Source: Aliarcobacter trophiarum LMG 25534 (GTDB lineage Bacteria; Campylobacterota; Campylobacteria; Campylobacterales; Arcobacteraceae). Taken from it: 64,000 bases of DNA. The notes under the pieces were generated by a model. The model made no database searches and was not told the DNA's origin. It saw only the letters and a program-made list of their open reading frames with translations. Positions 18,160-28,161 of this stretch are shown here, piece by piece. Location: contig NZ_CP031367.1 of assembly GCF_003355515.1 (NCBI RefSeq), forward strand, positions 806,001 to 870,000. The letters are read 5' to 3'. A program made the translations under genes and the position numbers. Each line of letters opens with the position of its first letter. The stretch's first letter is position 1.

Positions 18160-19437
18160 TTAACCTCTTTTTGTAGTTTTTCTAAATTTAGTTTTATTTG
18201 GTTTTTTAGTTTTTGTTTTATCTTTACTATCTCTTTGCTTTGCTTCAATTTTTTTATCTTTTATAGATTTCTTTTCTCTTGTTTTTGTTCTTGGTTTTTT
18301 CTCTTTAGTAGGAAAATCAACTAGTTCAACTCTTGGAATTTGAAGCATTAACTCTTTTTCAATCTCATTCATAAGTTTATAATCTTTTACACTTAAAAGT
18401 GTTATAGCAACTCCATCATTTCCAGCACGTGCTGTTCTTCCAACTCTATGAGTGAAGTCATTTATAGTCTCAGGTAGAGAAAAATTTACTACACAAGGAA
18501 GGTTTTCTATATCAATTCCTCTTGCTGCAATATCAGTACAAACTAAAACTCTAAGCTCTTTTTCTTTAAACTTTCTAAGAGCTAAGGCTCTTGAACTTTG
18601 TCTTATATCCCCATGAATACAAGATGATTTTAATCCATCAAGATTTAGGTTTTTTACTAAATCATCAGCTTCTAGTTTTCTATTTACAAAAACTAATACT
18701 TGAGATATATTTTTTGAACCTATTAAATATGATAGAAGTTCGCTTTTGTTATCTTCATCTACAAGGACTATTTGATGTTCAATTTTTTCAACATGATCTC
18801 TTTGGTTTGTAACTTCAATTACAACTGGATCTTTTAGAAACTCTTTTGCAAGTTTTTTTATATTTGAGTTTATTGTTGCACTAAACATTGAGATTTGTCG
18901 ATTTTTCCCAATATATGGTAAAATCTGCTCAATCTCTTCTAAAAATCCCATATCAAGCATTGTATCAAGCTCATCTATTACAACTTTTTCTACACTTGAG
19001 AGATTTATAGTATTATTTTTTATATGTTCAAGTAATCTTCCAGTTGTTGCAACTACAATATCAACACCATTTGATAATTTTCTTACTTGTTCTTTGTTTG
19101 AAATTCCACCAAATACGGCAACTCTTTTAATATCTAAATATTTTGAATAATCATCTATTGCTTGTGTTATTTGCTTTGCTAACTCTCTTGTTGGAACTAA
19201 AATTAATGCTCTTAGAATACTATTATTTTTATTTTCTCTCTTTAATAAATCTTCTAAAATAGGAAGTAAAAATGCACAACTTTTACCAGTTCCACTCTTT
19301 GCAATACCAATAATATCCCTTTTTAATAGAGCAATAGGTATAGCTTTTTCTTGAATAGCAGTTGGATGAATATACCCTAAATCATCAATTGCTTTTAAAA
19401 TATTCTCATTTAATTGTAAATTTTGAAAAGTTTTTAT
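18160..19437 (-). CDS. DEAD-box RNA helicase with an apparent ATA start codon
   Basis: ATP-dependent RNA helicase, about 425 aa. Motifs in order: Q motif (GYIHPTAIQ), Walker A AKSGTGKS, PTRELAKQI, GG, motif II DELD, SAT (MFSATIN), VLVCTDIAARGIDI and HRVGRTARAGNDG, then a Lys/Arg-rich tail. The frame is open from 19440, but no ATG, GTG or TTG occurs in it until 18960, deep inside motif II. An ATA at 19437 sits 6 bases after AAAGGA and aligns with where family members start (IKTFQNLQLNENILKAI), so I place the start there. Motif Ib reads VATGRLL: the normally conserved Pro of TPGR is missing. It may be expressed weakly or be decaying. Confidence 0.75.
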   Translation of the reverse strand: MKTFQNLQLNENILKAIDDLGYIHPTAIQEKAIPIALLKRDIIGIAKSGTGKSCAFLLPILEDLLKRENKNNSILRALILVPTRELAKQITQAIDDYSKYLDIKRVAVFGGISNKEQVRKLSNGVDIVVATTGRLLEHIKNNTINLSSVEKVVIDELDTMLDMGFLEEIEQILPYIGKNRQISMFSATINSNIKKLAKEFLKDPVVIEVTNQRDHVEKIEHQIVLVDEDNKSELLSYLIGSKNISQVLVFVNRKLEADDLVKNLNLDGLKSSCIHGDIRQSSRALALRKFKEKELRVLVCTDIAARGIDIENLPCVVNFSLPETINDFTHRVGRTARAGNDGVAITLLSVKDYKLMNEIEKELMLQIPRVELVDFPTKEKKPRTKTREKKSIKDKKIEAKQRDSKDKTKTKKPNKTKFRKTTKRG

Positions 19438-19624
19438 AAAAAATCCTTTGGTAAAAATGTCTTACATTGTATCAAAGTTGAAATTAGATTTAAATTTATT
19501 ATTGGTTTTTTTTGAAGATTTAAAAATATATATGGGTTAATAAAAGTTATTAATATTAATAGATGTTTATAAATCAGATATTTATAAAATTATATAATAT
19601 AAAAATAATATCTTAAATTAAATT

Positions 19625-19633
19625 TGATACAAT
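19625..19633 (+). promoter_or_regulatory. Putative extended -10 promoter of the type I secretion cassette
   Basis: TGATACAAT, an extended -10 (TGnTACAAT), lies 40 bases before the TTG start of the outer-membrane gene in a 235-base AT-rich gap. The rest of the gap holds no gene that I can see. Confidence 0.4.
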
Positions 19634-19672
19634 TTCGCTTAAATTCTTAGTATATTAGAAAGGGGATAAAAA

Positions 19673-22231
19673 TTGTTTTATGAAAAAAATATCAAAAGTA
19701 TAGCTGCAAGTGCTATTTGCTTACTAGGTATTAATGCAAATGCATTAACTTTAAAAGAGACATTAAATGAAGTGTTAGATACAAATCCAGTGGTTCAAGA
19801 AAGACTCAAAAATTTAAATGAAACAAGAGAAGATTTAAATATTGCAAAATCTGAATGGATGCCTTCTTTAGACTATAGAGGAACTATAGGAAGAAACAAT
19901 GGTGGAGATCTAAAAGATAGTGGAAACTCTAGTTTTAATCATACAGCTAGAGATGTTTCATATAGTCATTATACAAACTCATTAAAACTTACACAAAATA
20001 TTTTTAATGGATTTAGTACTACTGAAAAAATCAATTATCAAGAAACAAGAGTTTTTGGTGCAGCTTATCACTATTTAGAAAATGCAAATGATATCTCCTT
20101 TCAGATGACAGGAGCATATATTGATTTACTAAGAAGTTATCAATTATTGCAAAATGCAAAGGATAATGTTGCTATAAATAAAAAAATTTATGAAGATGTA
20201 CAATCTTTGTATGACCAAGGACTTACAACAAAATCTGAGATGACAAAAATATATGCCTCTTTATCTTTAGCAAACTCAAATATGGTTGTTCAACAAAATA
20301 ATACTATGGATAAAGAGTTTAAATTTAAGAGGCTTTTTGGAAGAGGTGTAAATGTAGGAACTCTTGAAGTTCCAAAGTTAGATTTAGCAATGCCTGAGAG
20401 TAAAGAGAGAGCTACTATGGTAGCAATACAAAATAACCCTTCTATGATAGTGAGTAGTTATAATATAAAAGGAGCTCAAGCACTTTATAGAGAGAAAAAA
20501 AGTAAATTTATGCCAACAGTTGATATAGAAGCTGAACAGGTTTTTAATGACTACACTAAAGAAAATGGATATGATAGTGCTGATGATAGACAAAGAATTT
20601 ATGCTGTTTTAAATTGGAATTTATTTAAAGGTGGAGCTCATAGTGCTGATTTACAAAAGAGCAGAAGTACAATAAATAAAGAGATAGAGCTTCAAAGAGA
20701 TTTGAAAAGACAGACTATTGAAGGTTTAGAGTTATCATGGAGTGCTTATGAAATGTTAGGAAAACAACTAACTGAGCTATATAAGTATTATGAGTATTCA
20801 GAAGAGACACTTACTAGTTATCAAAGTGAGTATGAGATGGGTAGAAGAACTTTACTTGACCTTTTATCGGCTCAAAATGATTTAATAAGCTCTAAAGCAC
20901 AAATAATAAATGCACAAATGGATAGGCTTTTTGCACAATATAGAATTTTGGATGCAATGGGAATGCTTGTTGGTTCAGTTTTAGATGAGAAGGATTATGC
21001 AAAAATTATAAAAACAACTACAAATCCACTTGATTTAGCAAAAGATGAAATTCCTGTACTTTTAGATGTTGATAAAGATGGAGTTGTAGATCATCTTGAT
21101 ATTTGTGATAACTCAGTTAGAGGAAACAACAATATTATGCCAGATGGTTGTAATAAAGAGAAAAAAGATAGTGATTTTGATGGAATAAGTGATGATAAAG
21201 ATAAGTGTCCTGATACTCCATTTGGTGCAGTTGTTGGAATAGATGGATGTCCTATTGAAAATGAAAAAAAATTTAATATGACAAGTGGAGAATATATAAA
21301 TAGTGTATTAGCTTATAGTGAAAATAGTCCAAAAAAAGAGAACAAAAAAGGGCTTTATGATTATGAGTTTAATGTTGTAGCAAATAAAAATATTGAATCA
21401 ACTTCTTTAGATAAACATTTGATGTATGGTGATTTTGATATGATAAAAAGATTTGACTTTATAAATATGAATAGTAAAGATGAAGCAAAAATAGATGAAA
21501 TATCAAAAAAACTCAAAGAGTACAACGGTACAAATGCAGTTGTAACTCTAATAGGAAATACAAGAGCAACAAAAGATAAAAATGAGAGTTTTGATAAAGG
21601 TTTAGAGTATGCAAATAGTCTTAAAACTGAGCTTATAGGAAAAGGTGTAGATGAGAAGATTTTAGTTACTCAATCAAGAGCAGATTTTGATAGAGTTTAT
21701 TTGCAGACTGTAAGAGGTGATAAAAAACTAAATGACATTGTTGCTATTGCTTTATATGTTCCAAAAAGTAATTCATTTGGAAATGACAACGATGCTGATG
21801 GAGTTATAAATGAGTTTGATGAGTGTTTAAATACTCCAAAAGGTCAAATGGTAAATGAGAAAGGTTGCCAAAATACTATAAATCTTGAAGTACTATTTGA
21901 AAATGATAGTGATAAGGTTATAGGAGATAGCATAGATAAAGTTAAAGCCTTTGCTAAATATTTAGTAGATAATGAAGAGTTTAATACTCAAATCAGTGGA
22001 CATGCAAGTAAAGGTATAAATAGTGGACAAAAAAATAGTGCAGAGTACAATCTTGATTTATCTACAAAAAGAGCAAATGCCGTAAAAGATATTTTGGTTG
22101 AAAATGGAGTTGCATCTACTAGAATTATAGCTATTGGAAAAGGTTTTGAAGAACCAATTGTAAGCAATGATACAGAAGATGGAAGAGCTACAAATAGAAG
22201 AATAGAAGCAATTTTAATAAAAAATAGATAG
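19673..22231 (+). CDS. TolC-family outer-membrane secretion protein fused to TSP3 repeats and an OmpA domain
   Basis: Outer-membrane channel of a type I secretion system, 852 aa. It has a signal peptide (SIAASAICLLGINANA) and a TolC domain (about 25-440; LTLKETLNEVLDTNPVV, YEMGRRTLLDLLSAQNDL). Then come thrombospondin-type Asp-rich repeats (about 463-525; DVDKDGVVDHLDICD, DSDFDGISDDKDKCPD), a degenerate OmpA-like segment (about 585-695), another repeat (DNDADGVINEFDEC) and a C-terminal OmpA-like peptidoglycan-binding domain (about 740-850; ISGHASKG...RANAVKDIL...GRATNRRIEA). The TTG start follows AAAGGGG by 7 bases; a nearby ATG in another frame stops after seven codons. It heads a four-gene plus-strand run. 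Confidence 0.88.
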   Translation: MFYEKNIKSIAASAICLLGINANALTLKETLNEVLDTNPVVQERLKNLNETREDLNIAKSEWMPSLDYRGTIGRNNGGDLKDSGNSSFNHTARDVSYSHYTNSLKLTQNIFNGFSTTEKINYQETRVFGAAYHYLENANDISFQMTGAYIDLLRSYQLLQNAKDNVAINKKIYEDVQSLYDQGLTTKSEMTKIYASLSLANSNMVVQQNNTMDKEFKFKRLFGRGVNVGTLEVPKLDLAMPESKERATMVAIQNNPSMIVSSYNIKGAQALYREKKSKFMPTVDIEAEQVFNDYTKENGYDSADDRQRIYAVLNWNLFKGGAHSADLQKSRSTINKEIELQRDLKRQTIEGLELSWSAYEMLGKQLTELYKYYEYSEETLTSYQSEYEMGRRTLLDLLSAQNDLISSKAQIINAQMDRLFAQYRILDAMGMLVGSVLDEKDYAKIIKTTTNPLDLAKDEIPVLLDVDKDGVVDHLDICDNSVRGNNNIMPDGCNKEKKDSDFDGISDDKDKCPDTPFGAVVGIDGCPIENEKKFNMTSGEYINSVLAYSENSPKKENKKGLYDYEFNVVANKNIESTSLDKHLMYGDFDMIKRFDFINMNSKDEAKIDEISKKLKEYNGTNAVVTLIGNTRATKDKNESFDKGLEYANSLKTELIGKGVDEKILVTQSRADFDRVYLQTVRGDKKLNDIVAIALYVPKSNSFGNDNDADGVINEFDECLNTPKGQMVNEKGCQNTINLEVLFENDSDKVIGDSIDKVKAFAKYLVDNEEFNTQISGHASKGINSGQKNSAEYNLDLSTKRANAVKDILVENGVASTRIIAIGKGFEEPIVSNDTEDGRATNRRIEAILIKNR

Positions 22232-22269
22232 AATAAATAAAATGTAAAATAAGGGAGAATTGATAGATA

Positions 22270-24447
22270 ATGGTAAATAAAAGCTTAAGAAAAAACGATA
22301 CTTTACTGGACAGTTTAGTCCTTTATACTAGGCTTTTTCACAAGCCATTTTCAGCCGAATCTTTGCTTCAGGGATTACCTCTTGGTAATAATGAAGCAGA
22401 TCAGCTCCTATTTTCAAAAAATAGTTCTAAATCTATGTTTAGTAGAGCAGCTGCTAGAGCTGGTCTTAAAACAACTATTGTTGAAAAACCTATCAAAGAT
22501 ATTTTAAATATACAACTTCCAGTAATACTACTTTTATCAAATGAGAATAGCTGTATTTTAGACTCTTTTAATGAAGATAGAACAAAAGCAAAGATAATTT
22601 TTGCTGGACTTGATGACCCTCTTGAAGAGTGGGTAGATGTAGAAAAACTTGAAGATGAGTATTTAGGCTATGCTTTTATGCTTAAAAAAGTGTATGAATA
22701 TGATAACAATAATAATTATAATGGTAAAAAAACCCTAGCAATTGATAATCAAAAACACTGGTTTTGGAGTACTTTGGGCTTTTCAAGGAAGATCTATATT
22801 GATTGTATAATAGCTTCAATTTTAATAAACCTTTTTGTATTAGCAACTCCACTTTTTACTATGAATGTTTATGATAGGGTTATTCCAAATAATGCACAAG
22901 AGACACTTCTTGTTTTTACTATTGGTATTGTTGTTGTATTTATTCTTGATGCAGTATTAAAGTTTACTAGAACTTATTTCTTAGAAATGGCTGGGAAAAA
23001 AAGTGATATTATAATGTCTTCAATTATTTTTGAAAAAGTTTTAGATATGAAATTAAGTGAGCATCCAAAATCTGTTGGAAGTTTTGCAAATAATCTTAAA
23101 AGTTTTGATAGCGTAAGAGGATTTTTAACTAGTTCAACTTTAAATGTATTAATTGATTTTCCTTTTGCAATACTATTTTTATGTGTTATTGCATATTTAG
23201 GTGGTTGGTTGGTGATTGTTCCAATTTTTATTATTATACTAATAGTAATTTATGCAAAAATAATAAAAGACCCACTTAAAAAAAGTATTGAAGCAACTTA
23301 TGAAGCAAGTGCAAAGAAAAATGGTATTTTGATAGAAAGTTTAAATAATATAGAGACAATAAAAGCACAAGGAATGGCTGGAAATATTCAATTCTCTTGG
23401 GAAGAGAGCACAGGAGAGATAGCAAATAAAGGTCTGAAATCAAAATTAATATCAGCTTCTATTCCAACAGTAACAGGGCTTTTAACTGGATTAAACACGG
23501 TTTTAATTGTTGTTTTTGGAGTTTATTTAATTCAAGATTTTCAACTTACAATGGGAGGTTTAATTGCAACTATGATTTTATCAGGTAGGGCAATTGCACC
23601 AATGGGGCAAATAGTTTCTTTAATTACAAACTATGAAGATACTAAACAATCTTTTAAAATGTTGGATGATATTGTAAATAAACCACAAGATAGACCACTA
23701 TCAAAAGAGTTTGTTAAAAAAACAAGCTTAAATGGAAATATTGAGTTTAGAAATGTGAGTTTTAAGTATCCAAACAGTGAAGCTTATGCTCTAAGAAATG
23801 TAAGTTTTACCATAAAAGAGGGCGAAAAAGTTGCATTTATAGGAAGAATTGGAAGTGGAAAATCAACTATTGCAAAACTAATTTTAAAACTATATGAACC
23901 AGAAGAGGGGCACATTTTAATTGATGGAATAGATATATCTCAAATCGATCCAGCTGATTTGAGAAAAGGTATTAGCTATGTACCACAAGATATACACCTT
24001 TTTGGAGGAACAATAAAGCAAAACATTTTAGGAATTCACAAATTCATAGATGATGAATGGATGCTTGAATGCTCAAGAATAAGTGGAACAGATGAGTTTG
24101 TAAGAATGCATCCTGCTGGTTATGATATGCCTTTAGGTGAAAGAGGTGCTGGGCTTAGTGGAGGTCAAAGACAAAGTGTAGGAATAGGAAGAGCTTTGAT
24201 AAATAACTCTGATATTTGGATGTTTGATGAACCTACAAATGCTATGGATCAAACAACAGAAAGTATAGTTTTACGTAATTTAATGTCAAAAATAGATGGG
24301 AAAACTTTGTTGCTAGTTACACAAAAAATGAGTATGGTTGATTTAACTGATAGAATTATTGTTATGAATTTTGGGCAAAAAGTTTTAGATGGTCCAAAAG
24401 ATGAAATTATTAAGATACTCTCAAATGGTGGTGAAAATAATGAATAA
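22270..24447 (+). CDS. Type I secretion ABC transporter/ATPase, LapB-like
   Basis: Inner-membrane exporter, 725 aa. It has an N-terminal C39-peptidase-like domain (about 10-140) that lacks an obvious catalytic Cys, five to six membrane segments (about 170-430), and an ATPase with Walker A GRIGSGKST, Q loop, signature LSGGQRQ and Walker B IWMFDEPTNAMDQ. The inactive peptidase-like domain and overall layout fit LapB/HlyB-type exporters of RTX proteins and large adhesins. It overlaps the adaptor gene by 8 bases and follows the TolC-type gene by 38 bases. Confidence 0.92.
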   Translation: MVNKSLRKNDTLLDSLVLYTRLFHKPFSAESLLQGLPLGNNEADQLLFSKNSSKSMFSRAAARAGLKTTIVEKPIKDILNIQLPVILLLSNENSCILDSFNEDRTKAKIIFAGLDDPLEEWVDVEKLEDEYLGYAFMLKKVYEYDNNNNYNGKKTLAIDNQKHWFWSTLGFSRKIYIDCIIASILINLFVLATPLFTMNVYDRVIPNNAQETLLVFTIGIVVVFILDAVLKFTRTYFLEMAGKKSDIIMSSIIFEKVLDMKLSEHPKSVGSFANNLKSFDSVRGFLTSSTLNVLIDFPFAILFLCVIAYLGGWLVIVPIFIIILIVIYAKIIKDPLKKSIEATYEASAKKNGILIESLNNIETIKAQGMAGNIQFSWEESTGEIANKGLKSKLISASIPTVTGLLTGLNTVLIVVFGVYLIQDFQLTMGGLIATMILSGRAIAPMGQIVSLITNYEDTKQSFKMLDDIVNKPQDRPLSKEFVKKTSLNGNIEFRNVSFKYPNSEAYALRNVSFTIKEGEKVAFIGRIGSGKSTIAKLILKLYEPEEGHILIDGIDISQIDPADLRKGISYVPQDIHLFGGTIKQNILGIHKFIDDEWMLECSRISGTDEFVRMHPAGYDMPLGERGAGLSGGQRQSVGIGRALINNSDIWMFDEPTNAMDQTTESIVLRNLMSKIDGKTLLLVTQKMSMVDLTDRIIVMNFGQKVLDGPKDEIIKILSNGGENNE

Positions 24448-25858
24448 AATAAAAGATTTTTTTAATAGCCCTGAAATAATTAGATTGAAAGAGATTTTTA
24501 GGTTATTTAATGATAAAGATAATTTGAAACTTCCAAAGACACCACTAAATAAGAATGATTATGAATATATGAAAAGTTTGAGTGCAGCAGTTGTTTTTAG
24601 TTCATCTAAAAAGCTTCATTGGGTTTTAATCTCTTTTTGTATAACTATTTTTATTTTTATAGTTTGGGCTGCTTTTGCTGAGATTGATGAGATTGCAAGA
24701 GGAAATGGAAAAGTAGTTCCTAGTGGACAAAATCAGATTGTACAAAATCTTGAAGGTGGAATTGTACAAGAGATTTTGGTAAGAGAGGGTGATATAGTAG
24801 AAAAGGACCAAATTTTAGTTCGTATTTCAAATGAAAAAGGTACAAGTACAGCTATGTCAAATGAGCTAAAATCATACTATCTTGAAGCACAAATAAGAAG
24901 ATTGGAAGCTGACTTAAAAGATATTCCTTTTGAGTATATAAAAGGTGAAAATGAAGCGTTAAATGAGTTTTTAGATAATGAAAATGAGCTTTTTATCACA
25001 AACCAAAAACAGCTAGAGTCTAAAATATCTATATTAAAAGAGCAGATAAAACAAAAAGAGAATGATTTAAAAGATACAAAGCAAACTATTGAACATTTAA
25101 AGTTTAGTGTTGGTGCTATTTCAAAAGAGGTAACTATGACTAAGCCTATGGTTGAAAGAGGTATTAGATCACAAGTAGATTTCCTTAAACTTCAAAGAGA
25201 AGAGAGTGATGCTAAAAATAAGCTCTCAAGTGCTATGTTTTCAGTGGATAAAATAAACTCAGAGATAAAAGAGTTAAACAAAAAGATTGATGAGACAAAT
25301 GAGATAAATGATACTCAAATTAGGGAAAAACTAAATGAAGTATTTAATCAACTAAAAGAGGTAGAAGCAAATAAGCTTGCTTCTACAGATCAAGTTGCTA
25401 GAACTATTGTAAAATCACCATCGAATGGAATTGTTCAAAAACTTCACATAAATACTCTTGGAGGAAGTATTAAGCCTGCTCAAGATTTGTTGGAAATAGT
25501 TCCAACTGATCATAAATTAATTGTTGAAGTAAAAATACTACCAAAAGATATAGCCTTTATATACCAAGGACAAAAAGCGATTGTGAAGTTTTCTGCATTT
25601 GATTTCTCTATTTTTGGTGGGCTTGATGGAAAAGTAATAAATATAAGTCCTGATACAATAGTTGAAAAAGATGAAAAAACATTTTATATTGTAAGAATTG
25701 AAACAGAGAAAAACTATATTGGTGAAGAGAAAAATCAAAAACATATAATCCCAGGGATGATAGCAGATGTTGATATTTTAACTGGTAAAAAGAGTGTTCT
25801 TGATTATATTTTAAAACCTATATTAAAAACAAAGACATATACATTCACAGAGAGATAG
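24440..25858 (+). CDS. Type I secretion membrane fusion protein, HlyD/LapC-like
   Basis: Periplasmic adaptor linking the ABC exporter to the outer-membrane channel, 472 aa. It has one N-terminal membrane segment (about 55-80), a biotinyl-lipoyl-like half motif (QNLEGGIVQEILVREGDIV), a long helical hairpin (about 150-310), the second half motif (VKSPSNGIVQKLHINTLGG) and the C-terminal HlyD region ending TGKKSVLDYILKP. I use the ATG at 24440, which overlaps the transporter stop by 8 bases. The longer frame from 24389 lies wholly inside the upstream gene. Confidence 0.92.
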   Translation: MNKIKDFFNSPEIIRLKEIFRLFNDKDNLKLPKTPLNKNDYEYMKSLSAAVVFSSSKKLHWVLISFCITIFIFIVWAAFAEIDEIARGNGKVVPSGQNQIVQNLEGGIVQEILVREGDIVEKDQILVRISNEKGTSTAMSNELKSYYLEAQIRRLEADLKDIPFEYIKGENEALNEFLDNENELFITNQKQLESKISILKEQIKQKENDLKDTKQTIEHLKFSVGAISKEVTMTKPMVERGIRSQVDFLKLQREESDAKNKLSSAMFSVDKINSEIKELNKKIDETNEINDTQIREKLNEVFNQLKEVEANKLASTDQVARTIVKSPSNGIVQKLHINTLGGSIKPAQDLLEIVPTDHKLIVEVKILPKDIAFIYQGQKAIVKFSAFDFSIFGGLDGKVINISPDTIVEKDEKTFYIVRIETEKNYIGEEKNQKHIIPGMIADVDILTGKKSVLDYILKPILKTKTYTFTER

Positions 25859-25880
25859 TATAAAAAAAGGGGGAAACATT

Positions 25881-26477
25881 ATGAAAAAAGTTGCTTTATA
25901 TACAAATCTAAATATAGATTGTGATAGGATAAAAAATAGTCTTATTGATTATAATTTGACGTTTATAAAAAATAGTGAAGAATTACTTAAATTACAAGAG
26001 CATCTTGTGATTATAAATACATCTGTAAATCTTGATAAAGAAGAAGAGACTATTGAAACATTACTGAAAAATAGAAATAAAATTTTAGTATTAGAGAGTA
26101 GTCCAAAACTTATTAATGCACAAAATTGGTTGTTACTAGGTGTTCATGGTTATGGAAATAGTATGATGAATGATATTTATCTGAAATCTGCTATTGAGAC
26201 AATAAATAATGGCTTAATTTGGTTGATACCAGATATAACTATGGAGATTCTAAATAAATTAAATAGTGCTAGTTTAAAACAAAAAGATATTTTAAATCAT
26301 CTATCAAAAGCTGAGCAACAAGTTGCATTATTATTAAAAGATGGATACTCAAATACAAAAATTAGTGAAGAGTTAAAGCTATCTATAAATACAGTTAAAA
26401 CACATATTAAAAATATCTATTTAAAACTAGATGTACAAGATAGATTCTCTTTCATTAATCTTTTAAATAAGAGTTAA
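25881..26477 (+). CDS. LuxR/CsgD-type transcriptional regulator
   Basis: A 198-aa regulator with a C-terminal LuxR-type HTH (about 135-195; LSKAEQQVALLLKDGYSNTKISEELKLSINTVKTHIKNIY cut at residue limits) and an N-terminal receiver-like domain. The N-terminal half lacks a clear phosphoacceptor Asp pair, so it may be a pseudo-receiver like CsgD. It follows the adaptor by 22 bases (ribosome site AAAGGGGG) and ends before a strong terminator, so it probably belongs to the secretion operon and may control it or the exported substrate. Confidence 0.82.
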   Translation: MKKVALYTNLNIDCDRIKNSLIDYNLTFIKNSEELLKLQEHLVIINTSVNLDKEEETIETLLKNRNKILVLESSPKLINAQNWLLLGVHGYGNSMMNDIYLKSAIETINNGLIWLIPDITMEILNKLNSASLKQKDILNHLSKAEQQVALLLKDGYSNTKISEELKLSINTVKTHIKNIYLKLDVQDRFSFINLLNKS

Positions 26478-26490
26478 ATAGATTTATAAT

Positions 26491-26525
26491 AAAAAAGGCT
26501 AAGGATAAATATCCTTAGCCTTTTT
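26491..26525. terminator. Bidirectional rho-independent terminator
   Basis: A perfect stem (AAAAGGCTAAGGAT / ATCCTTAGCCTTTT) with loop AAAT, flanked by an A run on the left and a T run on the right. It can end the secretion operon on plus and pckA on minus. Confidence 0.92.
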
Positions 26526-26543
26526 ACCTTAAATTATAGAAGA

Positions 26544-28121
26544 TTATAGTTGAGGACCAGCTGCTGTAAAATCATACTCACTCTCTAAAGTTAAGTATTT
26601 TTTAAAGTTTTCAATATACATCTCTGCTAGTTTTCTTTTAGCTTTATCATACTCTAAAGGGTCACTCCATGTATATCTAGGAGTTAATACATGAGTATCT
26701 ACACCTTTTAAAGTTTTTGGAATTTGAAGATTAAAAATAGTCATATTTTGGAATTCAGAGTCATTTATAGAACCATCTAAAATAGCATTTATACAAGCTC
26801 TTGTATTTTTAATACTCATTCTTTTTCCTACATCATAAGGACCACCTGTCCATCCTGTATTTACCAAAAATACATTTACATTATGTTTGTCTATTTTTTT
26901 ACCTAAAAGTTCTGCATAAACTGTAGGATTTAGTGGTAAGAATGCTTCTCCAAAACATGAAGAGAAAGTTGCCATTGGCTCATTTATTCCTCTTTCAGTT
27001 CCAGCCACTTTTGCAGTGTATCCACTTAAAAAGTAGTACATGGCTTGTTGTTTATCAAGTTTTGCAACAGGAGGAAGTACACCAAAAGCATCAGCACAAA
27101 GGAATATAATATTTTTTGGATGACCACCTCTCATAGTTGGAGCATGGTTTTCTATGTGGTCTATAGGATAAGATACTCTAGTATTTTCTGTTTTTGATTT
27201 ATTTGCAAAATCAACAACACCATTTTCATCTGCTACAACATTTTCTAAAATAGCACCTTTTTTAATAGCATTATAAATTTCAGGTTCACTATCTTTATCA
27301 AGGTTAATTACTTTTGCATAGCAACCACCCTCAAAATTAAATACTCCTTCATCATCCCATCCATGCTCATCATCACCAATAAGTTGTCTATTTGGGTCTG
27401 TTGAAAGAGTTGTTTTTCCTGTTCCACTTAAACCAAAGAATAGTGCAGTATCACCATCTTTTCCAATATTTGCCGAACAGTGCATAGGAAGTTTTCCTTC
27501 AAGAGGAAGCCAGTAGTTCATCATAGAGAAAACACCTTTTTTCATCTCACCAGCATACCAAGTTCCACCAATGATTGCCTCATTTTCTTCAACATTAAAT
27601 ATAACATAAACTTCAGAGTGTAAGCCATGGCTTGCATATGCCATATCCACAGTTTTACAGGCATTATATATAGTAAACTCTGGTTTGAAGTTCTCTAACT
27701 CTTCTTTAGTTGGAAGAATAAACATATTTTGTATAAAATGAGCCTGCCAAGCAACCTCTGTAATAAATCTTACTGCACGTCTTGAATCAAGAGAAGAACC
27801 ACAATATACATCTGTAATAAATATATCTTTGTTACTTAGTTGTTTTTTTGAGTTAGCTAGTAAATCGACATAAACATCTTTTGAAACTTTTTTATTGATT
27901 TCTCCCCAAGCGATATATTTGTTTGATGGGTCTTGATTTACAAAGAATTTATCTTTTGGACTTCTTCCAGTAAATATACCAGTATCAATCATTAAAGCAC
28001 CAGTTGAAGAGATTTTTGCTTTCTCATTCTTTACTGCGAAATCGATTAAAAAATCAATATCCGAATTTCTAAATATAGTACCAACGTTTTCTAAACCTAA
28101 TGTATCTTTAATATTAGACAT
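26544..28121 (-). CDS. pckA: Phosphoenolpyruvate carboxykinase (ATP)
   Basis: Converts oxaloacetate and ATP to PEP, the entry to gluconeogenesis. The 525-aa length is typical. Motifs: [12 protein letters not shown] (oxaloacetate site), the kinase loop [11 protein letters not shown] (about 245-255), [21 protein letters not shown] (metal and substrate binding), and [14 protein letters not shown] near the C-terminus. It is convergent with the type I secretion operon and divergent from the S24 repressor gene. Confidence 0.97.
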   Translation of the reverse strand: MSNIKDTLGLENVGTIFRNSDIDFLIDFAVKNEKAKISSTGALMIDTGIFTGRSPKDKFFVNQDPSNKYIAWGEINKKVSKDVYVDLLANSKKQLSNKDIFITDVYCGSSLDSRRAVRFITEVAWQAHFIQNMFILPTKEELENFKPEFTIYNACKTVDMAYASHGLHSEVYVIFNVEENEAIIGGTWYAGEMKKGVFSMMNYWLPLEGKLPMHCSANIGKDGDTALFFGLSGTGKTTLSTDPNRQLIGDDEHGWDDEGVFNFEGGCYAKVINLDKDSEPEIYNAIKKGAILENVVADENGVVDFANKSKTENTRVSYPIDHIENHAPTMRGGHPKNIIFLCADAFGVLPPVAKLDKQQAMYYFLSGYTAKVAGTERGINEPMATFSSCFGEAFLPLNPTVYAELLGKKIDKHNVNVFLVNTGWTGGPYDVGKRMSIKNTRACINAILDGSINDSEFQNMTIFNLQIPKTLKGVDTHVLTPRYTWSDPLEYDKAKRKLAEMYIENFKKYLTLESEYDFTAAGPQL

Positions 28122-28155
28122 AATTCAAATTCCTATTCTAATTTTTAATTGCGAA

Positions 28156-28161
28156 ATTTTA
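28156..28161 (-). promoter_or_regulatory. Putative -10 box upstream of pckA
   Basis: On the minus strand GGATAAAATTTCGC lies about 35 bases before the pckA start. The TAAAAT box followed by TTCGC resembles other putative promoters in this window. Confidence 0.4.

Noticed and set aside
18061-18324. Plus-strand Phe/Ser-rich frame opposite the UPF0323 and helicase ends
   Set aside because: Antisense shadow of AT-rich coding DNA.
19680-19703. ATG with AAAAAAATATC near the start of the TolC-type gene
   Set aside because: It stops after seven codons in its own frame; the TTG at 19673 has the good ribosome site and continues into the signal peptide.
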